DNA of 64,000 bases from contig CM043788.1 in the NCBI GenBank assembly GCA_023974075.1, forward strand, positions 14,914,928 to 14,978,927, given 5' to 3'. This document shows, in pieces, positions 1 through 12,600 of the stretch (within the stretch, counting starts at the first letter, position 1; every line of letters begins with the position of its first letter). The notes beneath the pieces were generated by a model, which was given only the letters and a program-made list of their open reading frames with translations, had not been told where the DNA came from and did no database searches. The stretch is from Chaenocephalus aceratus. Its lineage: Eukaryota > Chordata > Actinopteri > Perciformes > Channichthyidae. The translations under genes and the position numbers were made by a program.

Positions 1-2480
1 AAATTCTTATGTTTATATAAATATTGTAATCCTATTTTATTTTAAGACATTTTACTTTAATTTCCTATTTTTGTATACATTTCTTTATTTTATTTGTATC
101 TTGTTATTGCACATTCTTACTCCAACTTCTTATGTTTTAATAAATATTGTATGCTTTCTTCTTTCTTTTCATTCTAGATGATTCCCCAGGATGATTAAAG
201 TATCCTGATCATCTCTGTTTTAGAACATTATTTAATTCTCAGGTGACATTTCCTTCATAACCTAAAACTCAACAAACACACTGATATTTCAGTTACTATA
301 TGAACATCTAATAATGAAAACATTTATAACACAATAATCAGAGTATCAATGTAAGTCTATTAAAAAATGTATTTCAAGTTTTTAATAATCAGTAACAAAT
401 AATTAGATATCTATAAAAGAAAACGTTTGCATGTTGCAGACTGACATAAAATAAAAATCCAGGCAGTGAAAATAATCACTATTGATAACTCCAGAAGCGG
501 AAATCACTTCTGTGGATAAACCAATAAAGGATTAGCATTGTCAAACCGTGACACAACAAAGGTTTACGATATTGTGCTATACCACCACATCTTAAAAAAT
601 GGGATATAAGAAGAATAGAACCACGACCCCGTAGAGATAATAAATATGGTAAAACATTTGTTTGTAACTAAATCAACAGACAGCCAGATATTAAGGTTTT
701 TAGAACTGACTGCGGACAGCAAAATTGGAGCAAATGTGACTGGCAGCTCGTGTTAATTTCCCGCCCTGTAGGTCTCCAAACAATGTATGCATTGCAGCAG
801 TTATCTCTCAGATAATAGGAAAAATAGAGAAGGGAGCCAAGAGCGAAGGAGCAGACCGAGAGTAGGGAGGAAAGGAAGAATGTAAACCTTGCAGCGAAGG
901 ATAAATAAACCTGGCCTCTCCAATCATTCCACATAAGCCCACACAATGCAGAGCAGATTGTGGTACCAGCGAAAGAGCACCCATGGAAATCAGTTCATGT
1001 TGGGGCTGATCAAATGAAGGGGAGGGAAAGAGTCCGAATGCAGAAATGAAAGGATGTATTTCAGCAGCACAGATGTTTGTTAATAAATGACGTCCAGGTC
1101 TGAAAGAGGCTGACCGATCTGGACTCTCTGAAGCTGCTTGAGAGAGGCTTCCGCCCTTTTGCTTCGCAGCCAAAACACGCTCTCCACAAACAATGCAGGA
1201 GTTCACACGGACTGGACCTGCAGCACGTTCATGGCCTAGTATCAGACACAATTGTCCAGTTGTAAGAGTCCATTTTCATTTGGCACAGAGTTCAAAAGGT
1301 CCGAACCAGGGAAGGCGGGAATATTTAGTAAAGTGATATGGTCACCAGACCCTGGGTGTAGGCGGAACATGTTAACCACAATCTCTCTGAGGCTGTCTTC
1401 CAGTGGTTTGGTAAAGCCAGCAGTCAGAACACAAACAGGAAAAGCAGAAAGGCAAACCTTGGAAAAGCAGTGTTTGATAAATTGTAGAAATTAAGTTAGT
1501 CAACTTCAATTAAAATCAATCGAAAAACCAACATATTTTTGCTGGAATTCTGTCTGTTCCATCAACCTCAAAAATTGTGAACAATCATTTTTATAAAAAG
1601 CGGGAACAAATATTTAATGAATCAATCTGTGGTCAATTCATTGGCACCTATTCGGACAATCGTTTCGGTCTTTCCTTTGTTGTTTTTATATTAAATATCT
1701 ATATTTGTATTTATATTTTGAGTTGTTTCTCAGAACAAACAAGATATTTAAAAGACATCATCTTGGACTTGTTATTTTTCGACAATTTATTGACTGAATA
1801 ATTAATTCATTAGTCTAGACATTCCTTAATGGATCATAAAATCAAGTTTGTAAGTCCGAGCCCTCTGACACCATAACTATCTCATGCCACATGGTGAGTT
1901 CAAATACACATCATTGACAACAGGCTTGGCTTTACACGCAGTGGCCAATGTATTATGTAAGTATAGTCTAATACGCCCATTCTGCCATACTGTAAGTCTT
2001 AGGTATCTTTTGTACTCTTGTTTAACAGTATGTTCATGTTTTCTGTAGTTGTTAATCCAGACTTAGTTTTAGCATTAGGATCATAGTTAGTGACAGTGTC
2101 ACAATGGACTGAATATAATCTGAATGATATTTTCTTACCTTTAATGTAATGCAGTCCATTACAATACCACCTTTAACCTTCAATAATAAAATGCTATTTA
2201 ATTTGTACCTTTTCAATAATGTCAATAAACATTTTTATAAACCTTTCGAAGCATCTACATTTATATCAGAGCTGCAGTTTGGATATGTTCTCAATTCCAC
2301 AAAGGCCTCTTAGTGTAGGCCTTTGAGGAGTAAAGAAAACATATTCTTTCATAAGCGTTCAATAGCAAAGATATACTTTTATTTTGAATAGGGGCCACAA
2401 CAAATGTAATTGTGGTTCTGGAGCCAAAAGTAGGTACGCAACCTCTGGATAATGAGGATTATTATTGTCCTTAGATTTAA
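1..2480. other. Unassigned AT-rich sequence
   Basis: AT-rich DNA with no long reading frame that resembles a known protein. The short open frames here (for example on the minus strand at 808-1251) have no recognisable domain and no codon pattern that separates them from chance. I see no clear terminal inverted repeats. It could be intergenic or intronic. Confidence 0.5.
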
Positions 2481-2493
2481 TAATTACCAACCA

Positions 2494-2512
2494 GGGTTAG
2501 GGTTAGGGTTAG
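2494..2512 (+). repeat. Short interstitial telomere-like TTAGGG run
   Basis: About three copies of the vertebrate telomere hexamer (GGGTTA) lie in ordinary AT-rich sequence. The run is far too short to be a telomere end. A similar two-copy run is at about 56,184. Confidence 0.7.
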
Positions 2513-3226
2513 CGTTTTAGTTCCACAAGGTCGTTATTTATCAATTTTCTAATATTTGGAACATTGTAACCCAAACATCTACAGACTTCCTTCAGATTTT
2601 CCTTATTGCGTCTTTGAAATGTTTTGAAATGGGTCACTAGGATAAGTGATCAACAAAAAAAGCGAATAATAAAAAGTATAAACCTAGACACCCCTGAGAG
2701 AAGGAACCTTTCCTGGGAAACCTCTCTGCCACAGGGCCACCCTTCATCACCCTGACATCCCAGAGTTAACGAGAACACTCCAATGGGATTTACCTCGTGT
2801 TGCTTCTAGCTGCCCTGTGCTTGTCAGAGGAAATGGACGGGCTATAGGTCTGACATGACGAAGATAAGAGGTTAACAGGACTAAAACAAGAGCTGCGTAT
2901 ATCCTTCATCAATCCCACATGTTTAGAGTGGGAGCGGCAGAGGGCCAGAGGACAAGATCTTCATTTTGTACGTCTGTAAGTCTGATTCCAGGACCAGGAG
3001 TGTTTCTAGATTACCCCCCCCTTCCTCTCAACTTGGATATACACGTGCACAAACACACAGATAGCCGGCCCCCACATAGACACACTTACAAACACACATA
3101 CATAAACGCTGGGCAGAATGACAGCTCAGCTAGGTTGCGTGCGAGGGGCCCGAGCTGGTGTTGTGTGGTCTGTGTGTATGCGAGTATGTGGAAGGATCTG
3201 CGGAGAGGTCTGGGCAGTGTGTGTAT

Positions 3227-3228
<2 letters not shown>

Positions 3229-3279
<51 letters not shown>
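3229..3279 (+). repeat. (GT)n microsatellite
   Basis: About 25 uninterrupted GT dinucleotides within a wider GT-rich tract. The open frames that overlap it on both strands are Cys/Val or His/Thr homopolymers created by the repeat and are not genes. Confidence 0.95.
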
Positions 3280-3280
<1 letters not shown>

Positions 3281-3819
3281 TCTGGGTGTGTGGTCTCTGG
3301 CGCGGGCCTGGGGAGAGCCTGCTGACGGCTGGGATGAGAAAAGAGCCGCTGTGTTTACTTTACTCTGGGGGCTGTGCATGGACACGGGAACACTGCCCAG
3401 ACCCCTCTCTATAACACCGGCGTGCACACCCACATGCACCAAGTCATGCAGAACCTGAGCGGACACAAGGCAAAGTCACACACCACCACACATATAAACT
3501 AGGCAACAGAAACTATAACTTTACACAGACCGGGGACAAACTGAGGGAATTTTTCCTTTAAGTAGCATGAGGAGCAAAACAACAGAAACGTTTCTGAAGC
3601 TCCAGCTGGAAACTCATGAGGAAGGCAGTTTTCCACAAGAGGGATGAAGATATCAACCTCTAGGGGGCGTCAGAGGAGAGAACACCCCACTCTCTTCCAA
3701 CACGTGTCAAGCCATGTCTTACTGTGAAGGCTACATTTAATCAATGACAACACACCACCAGGTTTAGCCCCCTTTTCTCTTGCTCGATTCTCTTGTGATG
3801 CTGTTAGCCCCCACTCTAG

Positions 3820-3825
<6 letters not shown>

Positions 3826-3853
<28 letters not shown>
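3826..3853 (+). repeat. (CT)n microsatellite
   Basis: About 14 CT dinucleotides following a run of C. It is a simple polypurine/polypyrimidine tract. Confidence 0.95.
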
Positions 3854-3856
<3 letters not shown>

Positions 3857-4912
3857 AATAGGGCTAAAAAGGCAGGTTTGTTTTCCTTGGAGGCTCTCTT
3901 ACAAACAGCAGGTTTGGCTCTAATCTGTGTGGTAGCTGTGGAAGTCTGAGGCTTGGGATCTTCTTGCAGCGCTTGCTAACAAGTGAGAACCCTTCCTTGG
4001 CCGTGTGCTGCAGCAAGCAGGCATACAGGAAAGACTTTACATTAAAGCTCTAAACAAATCTTTGCGTAACATGAAACAATGTAATTTTGAAACGCCACAC
4101 GCAGTACAGCCAATATACGCTGTGCTCAATGGTCTGGGCTAGATGGCAGCAATGGGTTTCTTGTCCGTAAAAAGGAAATAAAAGGGGAGTTGAAAGATGT
4201 TTGACTTGAGTGCCATGTAGAAGAGCACGTTTTATAGATTAGGACATGTGGATGATCTTACCCTGCGCCTGGGGTTACTTTTCGGATAACATTCAAAACC
4301 ATATTTTTGCTTATAAAGTGAATCAAAATTGCGATATTGAGGATTTGCTTTTCAAGTAGGCCTACACACTTTGATGCAATCAATAATAAACTGGCCTGAA
4401 GAGAAGAAATAGTGCTGTTCAGTGTTTGCTGTTACGTTGAAGAAAAAAGCAAATTAAGATTTAATGATATGATACATTAAAATCTGAGAATAGCCTTAAA
4501 ATAAATAGTTGATTGCAATTAATGAAGTTTGATTGTAAAACAAAAACATTTACTAATTTAGCAGCATTTTAAAGGTGGAGCCATTCTAATCAAATACATT
4601 TTTGACAATTTCAGCGAATATCTCCTCAGAGCCTGACTGTACGATGCGCTGGAAAACAAATCTGGTGTTTATGCCCTGACTGTCAATGGGACAACACACC
4701 AATCCATAAGAGCTGTAACACATGAATCATTTTTACATTTCAAGCTTCTATTGCGGTGTTTCAATAAAGCAGGAACGTTTTTGAAAGACTAAACAAATGT
4801 GGATTGAAGCAGATTAAACATGATGTGAATTTTTTTGGAATAATCACATCAATTCTTTTTTAATAAATGTTCACTTTTTCGACTGAGGGCTATGACAATG
4901 ACAGAGATGATG

Positions 4913-4914
<2 letters not shown>

Positions 4915-4988
<74 letters not shown>
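4915..4988 (+). repeat. Long (GT)n microsatellite
   Basis: About 37 uninterrupted GT dinucleotides, the longest perfect dinucleotide run in the window. The minus-strand frame at 4,849-5,061 is only the His/Thr translation of this repeat. Confidence 0.97.
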
Positions 4989-4989
<1 letters not shown>

Positions 4990-5559
4990 CAGGGAGAGGG
5001 GAATGGAAAACGGGGGTTGACTTTGGCACAGAATGTTTCTGTTAGTTATTAATAATAACAATAATAATGCAGATGATAATGTCCTGACAGGAAGAGGGTA
5101 TTTGTTTGGGTGTTTAAAACCAACTAGTCTATCTTTCCCCTCTACCTTAAGTTACCATTTGCTCCGAATCAATCATTAGTATAGAGAATTTAGCTAAACA
5201 CTATCAGCAGGTATTAACAGAATAAATAAACATTAACAAGAAAATGTCCCCGATTCATAATAATAACCATTATTATTATAGAATGTCTTTGCCATTTTTT
5301 TGGCAATCAATTGCAGATTCTTCAATGTGAGGATGTATCTCAGCTGTTTATCTTTGTAAATGTAGCAATTGGGTCTTTAGACATCAGAAACATCACTCTC
5401 GGCTTTGAGAAAAAGGGTTGAACTGTCGGATTGATATTAAGACTATAGCCATGCATATACTATTCCTCTTCATCTTTTCTATTTCGTGTTTGTCTCCACT
5501 CTCTAAAAGGTAACACTTGTGGGTCCACAGTAGATGACCATTACATGTATGTATGATCT

Positions 5560-5645
5560 GTATGTGTAATGTGTATTTGTAAAGCGCTTTGAGAGTCTTT
5601 GATAAAGCGCTATAATAAATATAAGGATTATTATTATTATTATTA
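5560..5645 (+). mobile_element. LINE/SINE 3' tail fragment
   Basis: The stretch has the pattern AAAGCGCTTTGAGA, then AAAGCGCTATAATAAAT, and then a run of ATT units. This is the usual 3' end of fish L2-like LINEs and their dependent SINEs. Only the tail is present, so it is a severely 5'-truncated copy. Confidence 0.6.
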
Positions 5646-6044
5646 CTTCATTAAAACATCTGTCCTGGACAAAAGGAATTTGAATTATCCTCCAAAGAAT
5701 TGACCAAAATTGCCAGCGGGTTAAAACCCCCCAAGTCCTCCAGACTCTGACCTTTGGATTTCCACAACTTCAAAACATGACAAACTCTCTGCAGCACCAC
5801 CGCCATGTGTATCCCTCTTACCTGCCGCACTATATCAACATGCAGCCACATGACTATCTCATGAATAAGGCGTTCATACCTTAGATCATACTGCTGAGTT
5901 GAAAGGTGACTCGCATATGGCAGTGATTGGCAAGTGTGTGTGTGTAAGAGAGAGTGTGATGGTTTCGATCACACAAAGGGACCCATTTAGACAGCTCATC
6001 ACCCTCGGCCCCTCCGTCTTCCATCAGCTAACTCACTACCCTGC

Positions 6045-6075
<31 letters not shown>
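6045..6075 (+). repeat. (AC)n microsatellite
   Basis: About 15 AC dinucleotides. Overlapping frames on both strands are repeat artefacts. Confidence 0.95.
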
Positions 6076-6080
<5 letters not shown>

Positions 6081-6776
6081 CCATTTCAGTCCGAGCTCCC
6101 CAACATTACACAAACACCAGAATCCATCAAAGATCGCCCTCTCGAGTCCTCTGAATGGACAGAGCGGGCCAAACATGGCCCCGCCTGAGAAGACCGTGTG
6201 ATCACAGGCGGGGTGAGGCTCTGAACAATCCTCCACAGTGTTCGCTCACACCCGCGTCGCCACATGCATCTAAGATGTGGAGAGGGCAATGTAGCCAAAT
6301 TAGACATAATGGGTGTCAACTGTATCATATTTCAAATAAATGGATTGTAAATGATAACATGAACTGTGCAGGTTCTGTTGGAGAACAGATGAAGCCTGCG
6401 TCCGATAGAGTGGAGCAATGAAGTGATGATGTCTTTTTGTAGGCCGACCCGGAGGTTAGCATCGTAAGGGCTTCCTCCACAAAAGCCAATGCGATTTTTC
6501 CAATGGGTTTTGGAATATTGCAGAAAATCAGATCTGTGGCTAAGACTTATTTATGACAAGTTTTGTTAACCTGAATAATATTTACCAAAAGCCACTACAT
6601 TCATAATAGTTAGTAAATGCAAACGCCAGAAGTAAATAGCTAACGTTAGGCTATAAACTACTACATCATGGTCGAATGACTTCAAGTCAACATCGCTAAG
6701 CTCAAGGCAGACCCGCCTTCAGGGTGATGAGGTTTAGGAGTCTCACACCCCACTCGTTTGCAATCGGTTTCTAACA

Positions 6777-7389
6777 CAGGGTATATGCAGGAATCCTGAA
6801 GTCAAATGTAATACATTCTAAGACCTCATCGCCACTTCCAGTTCCAACTGGTTACATTGGCGACACACTTTACCTCACATTTACTGTATACAGTATTGAT
6901 TGTAAGATAGCACAACTAAACAGCTTGTGATAACTCCTTATCATAATTCAGATAGAACAAAGCACAAGAGAATTAATTGTGTGACCAACCCAATGCAATG
7001 TTTATTAGAAAAAGAAACCATTAGAAAGTACTATTTGATTTAGGCATTGTTCCCAAGAGATGCAAACTTGCATTTCCCCATAAGGATGTTGTTTAACAAC
7101 CGGCGTAAACGGACCTTGGCGCGCTATCAAGCAGTTCAGATGACGTCAAATCCAACGGAATGCCATAAATAAACTACAAAGAATCACACCGTCACCTACA
7201 CAATGATTACATTCAGGAAAACTGTAGAATACAACCTCTTTGGTCAATTGATATACTTATTGAAACAAGCTGCAAAATGTAATACCTTGGAAAATGCCGT
7301 TTAATACTTTGATACTTTTTAATAGCCTTAATTTTCGCTAAATTGATTTATCAACTTGTAATACTTTTTAAGACCCCGCGGACACCCTG
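6777..7389. mobile_element. Non-autonomous TIR element, CAGGGT ends
   Basis: The left end reads CAGGGTATATGCAGG and the right end, reverse complemented, reads CAGGGTGTCCGCGGGG, so the ends are imperfect inverted repeats. The pentamer TAACA lies directly outside both ends (6,772-6,776 and 7,390-7,394), which looks like a 5-bp target duplication. The interior is AT-rich without coding capacity and carries repeated TAATAC...TAAGAC motifs. The CAGGGT start is hAT-like, but hAT elements make 8-bp duplications, so I do not assign a superfamily. Confidence 0.6.
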
Positions 7390-7394
7390 TAACA

Positions 7395-8389
7395 TGTAAA
7401 TGCTCAAGACATTTAGAAGTATGATCTTTAATCAAATACTTTACGTTTTAGAACAAAACAAGGACATCTTGTAACCTGGAGTTAACCACAGAACTTTTTT
7501 CCGGCATGCAATCAAAAAGTCATTTAAAAAACATTTACTAGGAAGTAGGAAATGAGGGAGCCCAGAAGTGCTTAAATAATAACTAAATTCCAGGTTTAGA
7601 ACTAATTCCTGCAACACTTTACGTCGTCCAGTCATCATCTTTCCACAATGACTCAGCATCTCCTGCACATGCATGCGGTCCCAGCGTTCACCGAGTGTAT
7701 TTCGTGACAGGGAAAAGGACAGAGCGATCAAATGTGCGCCTCTGGCTCACTATCCGACCATCATGATGGCTGCCCGCAAGCTTTGTTATCTTTAGGGCTG
7801 TCTGTTTGTTTGTTTGTCAGTCTCAAGTGCTTTTGCAGATTTAGGCTAACGAAGTGAAGTCCCCAATTTCCCATATAAAACTCATGGAACAACAAACAGA
7901 AATATGAAGTGTAGGCCTCCAGATGCAGGAAGATGTTTTCAGAGGATTAGGAGACTGGAGACAGATGGCTTTGCCCCAATCATGTGGCGAAATGGAGAGA
8001 TTTGAACCTTTATGAGCCGGGGGATAACACTGCTGCTTTACATAAAAAACACATCAGCAGCGTGAGAACCATCTTCCCTGTCACCATCAGGAATTATACT
8101 GCAACAGTACGTCACATTTATTTTGGCTTGCAACTAGTTCTTTTATATCATCAAAAGATTTGCAGATTACATTTGTATGTTTAAATGTTTGTTTTTTAAA
8201 GCTTCAAATAGAAAAAATGTGACTAATGTCCATCACAAAATCACAAAGCTCAAGCTGAAGTCTTCAGTATTTTTTTTTTTGGGCCAATAGTCCATAACCC
8301 TCCAAATATTCAATTTACTATCATAAATTAACCAGTAAACGTTAACACTAGTTGATTAACCAAAACAACTGTTGCAGAAGAGTAATCAG
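7395..8389. other. Unassigned sequence
   Basis: Ordinary mixed-composition DNA. Open frames at 7,441-7,731 (minus) and 7,984-8,184 (plus) show no recognisable domain. No repeat ends were seen. Confidence 0.4.
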
Positions 8390-8780
8390 TTAAAGGTGGG
8401 GTCGGTACGTTTGAGAAACCGGCTCGAGATACACTTTTTGTTATATTCCATGGAATGCTCTTAACATCCCGATAGCAATGAATATTTTAAGTGCTTTGAC
8501 AAAAAATCCAGAAAAAAACGTCATCTCTGGAAGCCGTAGCGCTGTAAAAAGTACAACCAATCATCTGAGCCGGCCCGGCTAAAGTAACTGGATGGCCTAC
8601 CTGCCTGTCAGCCTTCCATCCGTGCACAAACTTATCTCGTGCCCTCATTGGTCATGTGCGCATTCGTGTGTGTTGGAGGAGGGGCTCTGTAAGGAAGTGG
8701 CAGATTTTTTCCGGCTGTGTATTTTCAAATTCTAGCGCACTCGGGCTGGTTTCTCCAAATTACCTACCTCAGGGGTGAAA
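8390..8780. mobile_element. TTAA-type MITE, about 390 bp
   Basis: The left end is TTAAAGGTGGGGTCGGTACG. Near 8,755-8,775 the sequence reads ATTACCTACCTCAGGGGTGA, a decayed inverted copy of the start. TTAA plus a purine-rich end suggests a piggyBac-type non-autonomous element. From memory, this body (ACCGGCTCGAGATAC near the left, GGAGGAGGGGCTCTGTAAGG near 8,676) is a common teleost repeat. It has no coding capacity, and the right TTAA is lost. Confidence 0.65.
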
Positions 8781-9985
8781 TAAAATGTCAATAATAAATT
8801 ATCAAATTGTTGGTTTTTCTGCTCTAGAAGTTGACTCTTTATAATTATTTTGGGACGCAATCAACAATTTTTTTACATTTGGTCATAAAATACGAAGAAT
8901 GCCTCATGTGTGGCGTAAATAATGGCTTAAATCGTTTTTTTGTCTCTCACACAATCCTTGCAATTGAGAAGCTAAAAACAAGAAAAGCTCATTAAAAAGT
9001 GACTTAATTAATCATTAAATGTAGTGTCAAATTGTGTCACTCTATTATGACTACGCCTTATTCTTTCAATAAGTTGGAATTTGGCAAGGATCTACATTAA
9101 ACAAGCTGACTCATCACTGAGCTTGTCTCTTGAGCTTTGCTGTGACCGTGTTCCCAGCCCAGACCCCTCTGTCTGTCTGTGTGGGTCTGACTGGGTCACA
9201 GAAACCATACTGTGAAAACCAGTGGCCCAACAAGCCTGTCAGCAGGGCTACCAGGTGGGGCAGACTGCGGAGAGCAGAAGGGGGTGAGGGAGAAGTGCCG
9301 CTTCACAAACAAGGCTCGGCCTGACCCCCGCCGCTCGATTAACCCCGAGGTCTGCGGAGCAGCGGCGCTGAGGAAAAAGCCTCAAAAAACACAACCCACC
9401 ACATTCCACCAAAGCAAACAAGCAGGGCCACCCACATTTTTCAATTAGAGCCCCAGGAGGGGGGGCAGGAAATGGATCAGTGTAGCGTTGCCCCCCGCCA
9501 TCCCCCAGCCAAGCAGTGCTGACTTTGGGGAAGAGAGGGAGATACACAGTAGGCTCTCACTGAAAGTTGTTAGCATGGATGTCGACACACATGATGGAGG
9601 AGCTCAATGACAACCTATTCCTGCGACATGGTGCCTGCCTGCAACCGACCTGTCAATCAATTACTCTCATTCACTCTCTCACACAATCAATCAGTTGAAC
9701 AAACACACATGGTAAGGGTACTGTTTCCTCTAAAAAGCCTATTTAAAGGAAGACTGTTACAACAATATTTGACAAAAGTACACAAGAGTAGTGATTATAG
9801 AGGCTTAGAGTCTGTTCTGTTTGAACAGTGTCTATCACAACAGGGACGACTCGAGGTTTTTAAGGTAAGTAATATCTTAGCCTAACCATAGCTGGAACAG
9901 TACTTTCTTGGATGTTGGAGTAACATAGGCTTGAAAACAAAAGAAGCTGAGCTCATGTTATTGCTGTTTACTACAACTATATTTG
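8781..9985. other. Unassigned sequence
   Basis: AT-rich to 9,120, then a more GC-rich patch to about 9,550 with short overlapping frames on both strands. None has a recognisable domain, and I see no splice-site-supported exon. No repeat termini were recognised. Confidence 0.4.
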
Positions 9986-9993
9986 GTTTGTAT

Positions 9994-10744
9994 TAGGGAT
10001 GGGAATTTGAAAGCAAATGTATATTCGAATATTCGACCCCCCAAAAAACGGTTAACCGAAATGTACATATCCTATAAAATAAAAAATGGGTAAAAAAAAA
10101 AAATTCTAACATTTTGAAAAAGAATAAAAAAATAAATACATACATGTTCAAATAAGTTTAGAAACCAAGTCGAATATGTCAAATGTATTGAGCTGGTGAT
10201 CACAGTTTGACAGCTATAGGCCTACAGCTTTCATGTGCGGAGGTGATTCACAATCAGGCCAGCTGTAGAGAAGACCCTCTCAGCTGGAACTGAGGTTGCG
10301 GGTATAGCAAGGTATAGTATGTATATATATATATAAGTTTAATTTGGAATAGTTTGCACTCTACACCGCACTCTAACCTGGTCGAAATATTTCTGTGACG
10401 CGAGGGATGATCTCGCGCGCGATCTTGTGACGATTCTCTCTGACCAATCAGCAGTCGAGTGTTGACGTCACAGCCCTGGCCTGGTCTGATAGAACCACGA
10501 TTTTATGGGGCCGGAAAAAGAGGGAAAAGTACCCGCTAGCCGGTACTAGGCTATATGGAAATGCCACCAAAAACTGGCCTGGCCGCTTGAGAACGGTTCA
10601 GGACGCTTAAACGGGGCTACCCGCTGCAGTGGAAATGCGCCATTAGGCATCCCTCCCAAAAAAAAAAAATTAATAAAAATATTCATAACTCATATTCGAA
10701 TACCTGAATAATTTCGAATATTCGATTAATCGTCCCCATCCCTA
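9994..10744. mobile_element. Non-autonomous hAT element with exact 8-bp TSD
   Basis: The element begins TAGGGATGGG and ends CCCATCCCTA, perfect 10-bp inverted ends. It is flanked on both sides by GTTTGTAT (9,986-9,993 and 10,745-10,752), a perfect 8-bp target duplication as made by hAT transposases. Next to both ends are inverted ATTCGAATATTCGA-type subterminal motifs. The 751-bp interior encodes nothing recognisable. Its core (about 10,380-10,640) is GC-rich, unlike the AT-rich flanks. Confidence 0.88.
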
Positions 10745-10904
10745 GTTTGTATAAACAGGCACTTTTAGGACATAACAAAGAAATGTTATTTGAATTTGAT
10801 CAGCCTTTACATTATTACAGTACCTACAATTAGCTGTACGATATGTCATTTTCTTCCTCTGCAAGTTTTTTGGTACATTTGTGTTTTTATTTAGTGTGCA
10901 TCGT

Positions 10905-12600
10905 TCCTGAAATTGCAGCGGATTCCTCTTAATGGAAAAGTGTTTGCACCCATCGCATGGATGCATCATGGGACATCCATGATGCAAATCTCTTGTTCCA
11001 TAGGATTGAGATCAGGGGCCTCATTTATAACGCCTTGCGTAGGATTCACGTGGGAAGGTTGCTTATGTAGTACAAAGCAAAAAAATAGGTACAGACATTT
11101 TCCGATTCGCAAAACATTGCGTACCGGCGAGGAAAGTGCGTACGGCACTTCCTACGCCTGTTTCTCTTTATAAATCACAATCGGCTCGAAATGCGGTGCA
11201 GCTTTTGCGGGCTTCACGTAACGCCCATATTTGCCTATAAATAGAAGGAACACCCATTCATTCATTTTGACTGACTTTATGAGGAAGATCGCAGGAAATG
11301 ACGACAGAACAGCTAAAAAAGACATCTCACACCGTGTCAGATTTGGGTTATTTTGGGGAGGTGGAGATAAATCATATTGTTTGGTGGATGCAGTTTGAAC
11401 CAGAGTAGCAGCATGGAGGTCGGATCTTCACCAAAATAAATAAATAAGTGGTCCAAAAAAGGTTAATGACAAAATAAATACACATAGCCTTCCTCAGGCA
11501 GTGTGTTTGTACCGGGGACAGGAGACCCCCCCTTGATGAGAAACTGTAAGAAATGATGGGGGAATCCCTCCGGAGTGGAGTCATGACGACTGGATCTGAA
11601 TTACTTGTTTGTATTTGGTGGTTTGTGTCCCAGCTGTCGATCAGCAACCCTATATCCACCAGTTAAAGGAAATACAACTAATGTGTTGTGTTATATTAGC
11701 TGTACAATTGACCACATATAGTGTTCTTAGCTTCCATACGTCCTGTGTTTTACGAGCGACTTGTCAAGTCCTGGCAAACGGCATAAAACACGATTAAATT
11801 TGATAATAAAACCATGCTCGTATACCTATAGAAATGCAAAACGGCGTCAGTTTAGACGTAATTCTGTCCTCCTGCTTACCGCATCATTTATGAGAAAACA
11901 TTTCATAACATTAACACAACATATTCTAGGTGGTTTTAAATAGCATATCCGTATTTATTTATTTCTCCAAGTTATGTTTTTGTGTGCACTGAGGAGTCGC
12001 AAACAGGCGTTTGTTAAATCATTTTAAGATTGGCTTTAATCAATTTGTGAAAATGAATTCTTCATATATGATAAATGAGAGGTAACATTTTATTTATGGT
12101 ATTATTTCCACATATTTCTCTCCATTCTTCCTTCTGCCAACGGTGTCGCAGTTTCTCGTCTCTCCCGTTTTTGTGCTTAGTGCGTACGCATGGGTTAGAG
12201 TTTGCGTGGAGGACCCTATATATACAGTCTATGGGAGGACCGCACATTTTCCCGTCAAGTTAGTATTTTATAAATAGCAAACATTGCGTAGAAACTGGCG
12301 TACGCCATTTTTTGAGCATATATCCCTTTATAAATGAGGCCCCAGGTGACTGTGGAGGCTATTTGAATTTGAATTCAGTGAACTCATTGTCATTTTGAGA
12401 CCATTTGAGTTTTGTGACATGGCACGTTAGAAGATGGGTCACCTGTGGTCATAAAGTGATGAACATGGTCAGCAACAATACTCAGGTAGAATGTGGCGTT
12501 TAATCGATGCTCAATTTGTACGAAGGGTCCTAAAGTATGCAAAGAAATGATCCCCCAGACCATTACACCACCACCATGTGTGTGCTTTGTAGGTATGTTT
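10905..12600 (-). pseudogene. Tc1/mariner-like transposase remnant, split by an insertion
   Basis: Read on the minus strand, 12,343-12,595 followed by 10,905-11,015 gives a decayed Tc1-family DDE transposase. Skipping the inserted block, the frame reads PPQSPDLNPMEQE, the hallmark Tc1 region carrying the last catalytic Glu. Upstream (12,400-12,590) the family pattern persists across frameshifts and stops, for example ASIKRHILPEYC for the stretch before the second catalytic Asp. Tc1 transposases cut and paste DNA at TA sites in the nucleus. No N-terminal HTH region and no terminal inverted repeats were found. The copy is dead, with several frame breaks besides the insertion at 11,016. Confidence 0.8.
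11016..12342. mobile_element. Harbinger-like TIR element inside the Tc1 remnant
   Basis: Both ends carry the inverted repeat GGGCCTCATTTATAA (15 bp identical), followed by GCGTA-rich subterminal sequence on both sides. CAG lies outside each end (11,013-11,015 and 12,343-12,345). Removing the element plus one CAG restores a continuous Tc1-like target reading GAGATCAGGTGACTG, which fixes the boundaries. A 3-bp duplication fits PIF/Harbinger-type elements. The 1,327-bp interior has no convincing transposase, so it appears non-autonomous. Confidence 0.75.

Noticed and set aside
2494..2512. Telomere or chromosome end
   Set aside because: Only about three hexamers, surrounded by normal sequence on both sides.
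2919..3466. Long overlapping open frames on both strands (179, 126 and 98 codons)
   Set aside because: They run through the (GT)n microsatellite, which is open in most frames; outside the repeat there is no domain.
5651..5851. Minus-strand frame of 66 codons near a LINE tail
   Set aside because: It contains no recognisable motif and is too short to separate from chance.
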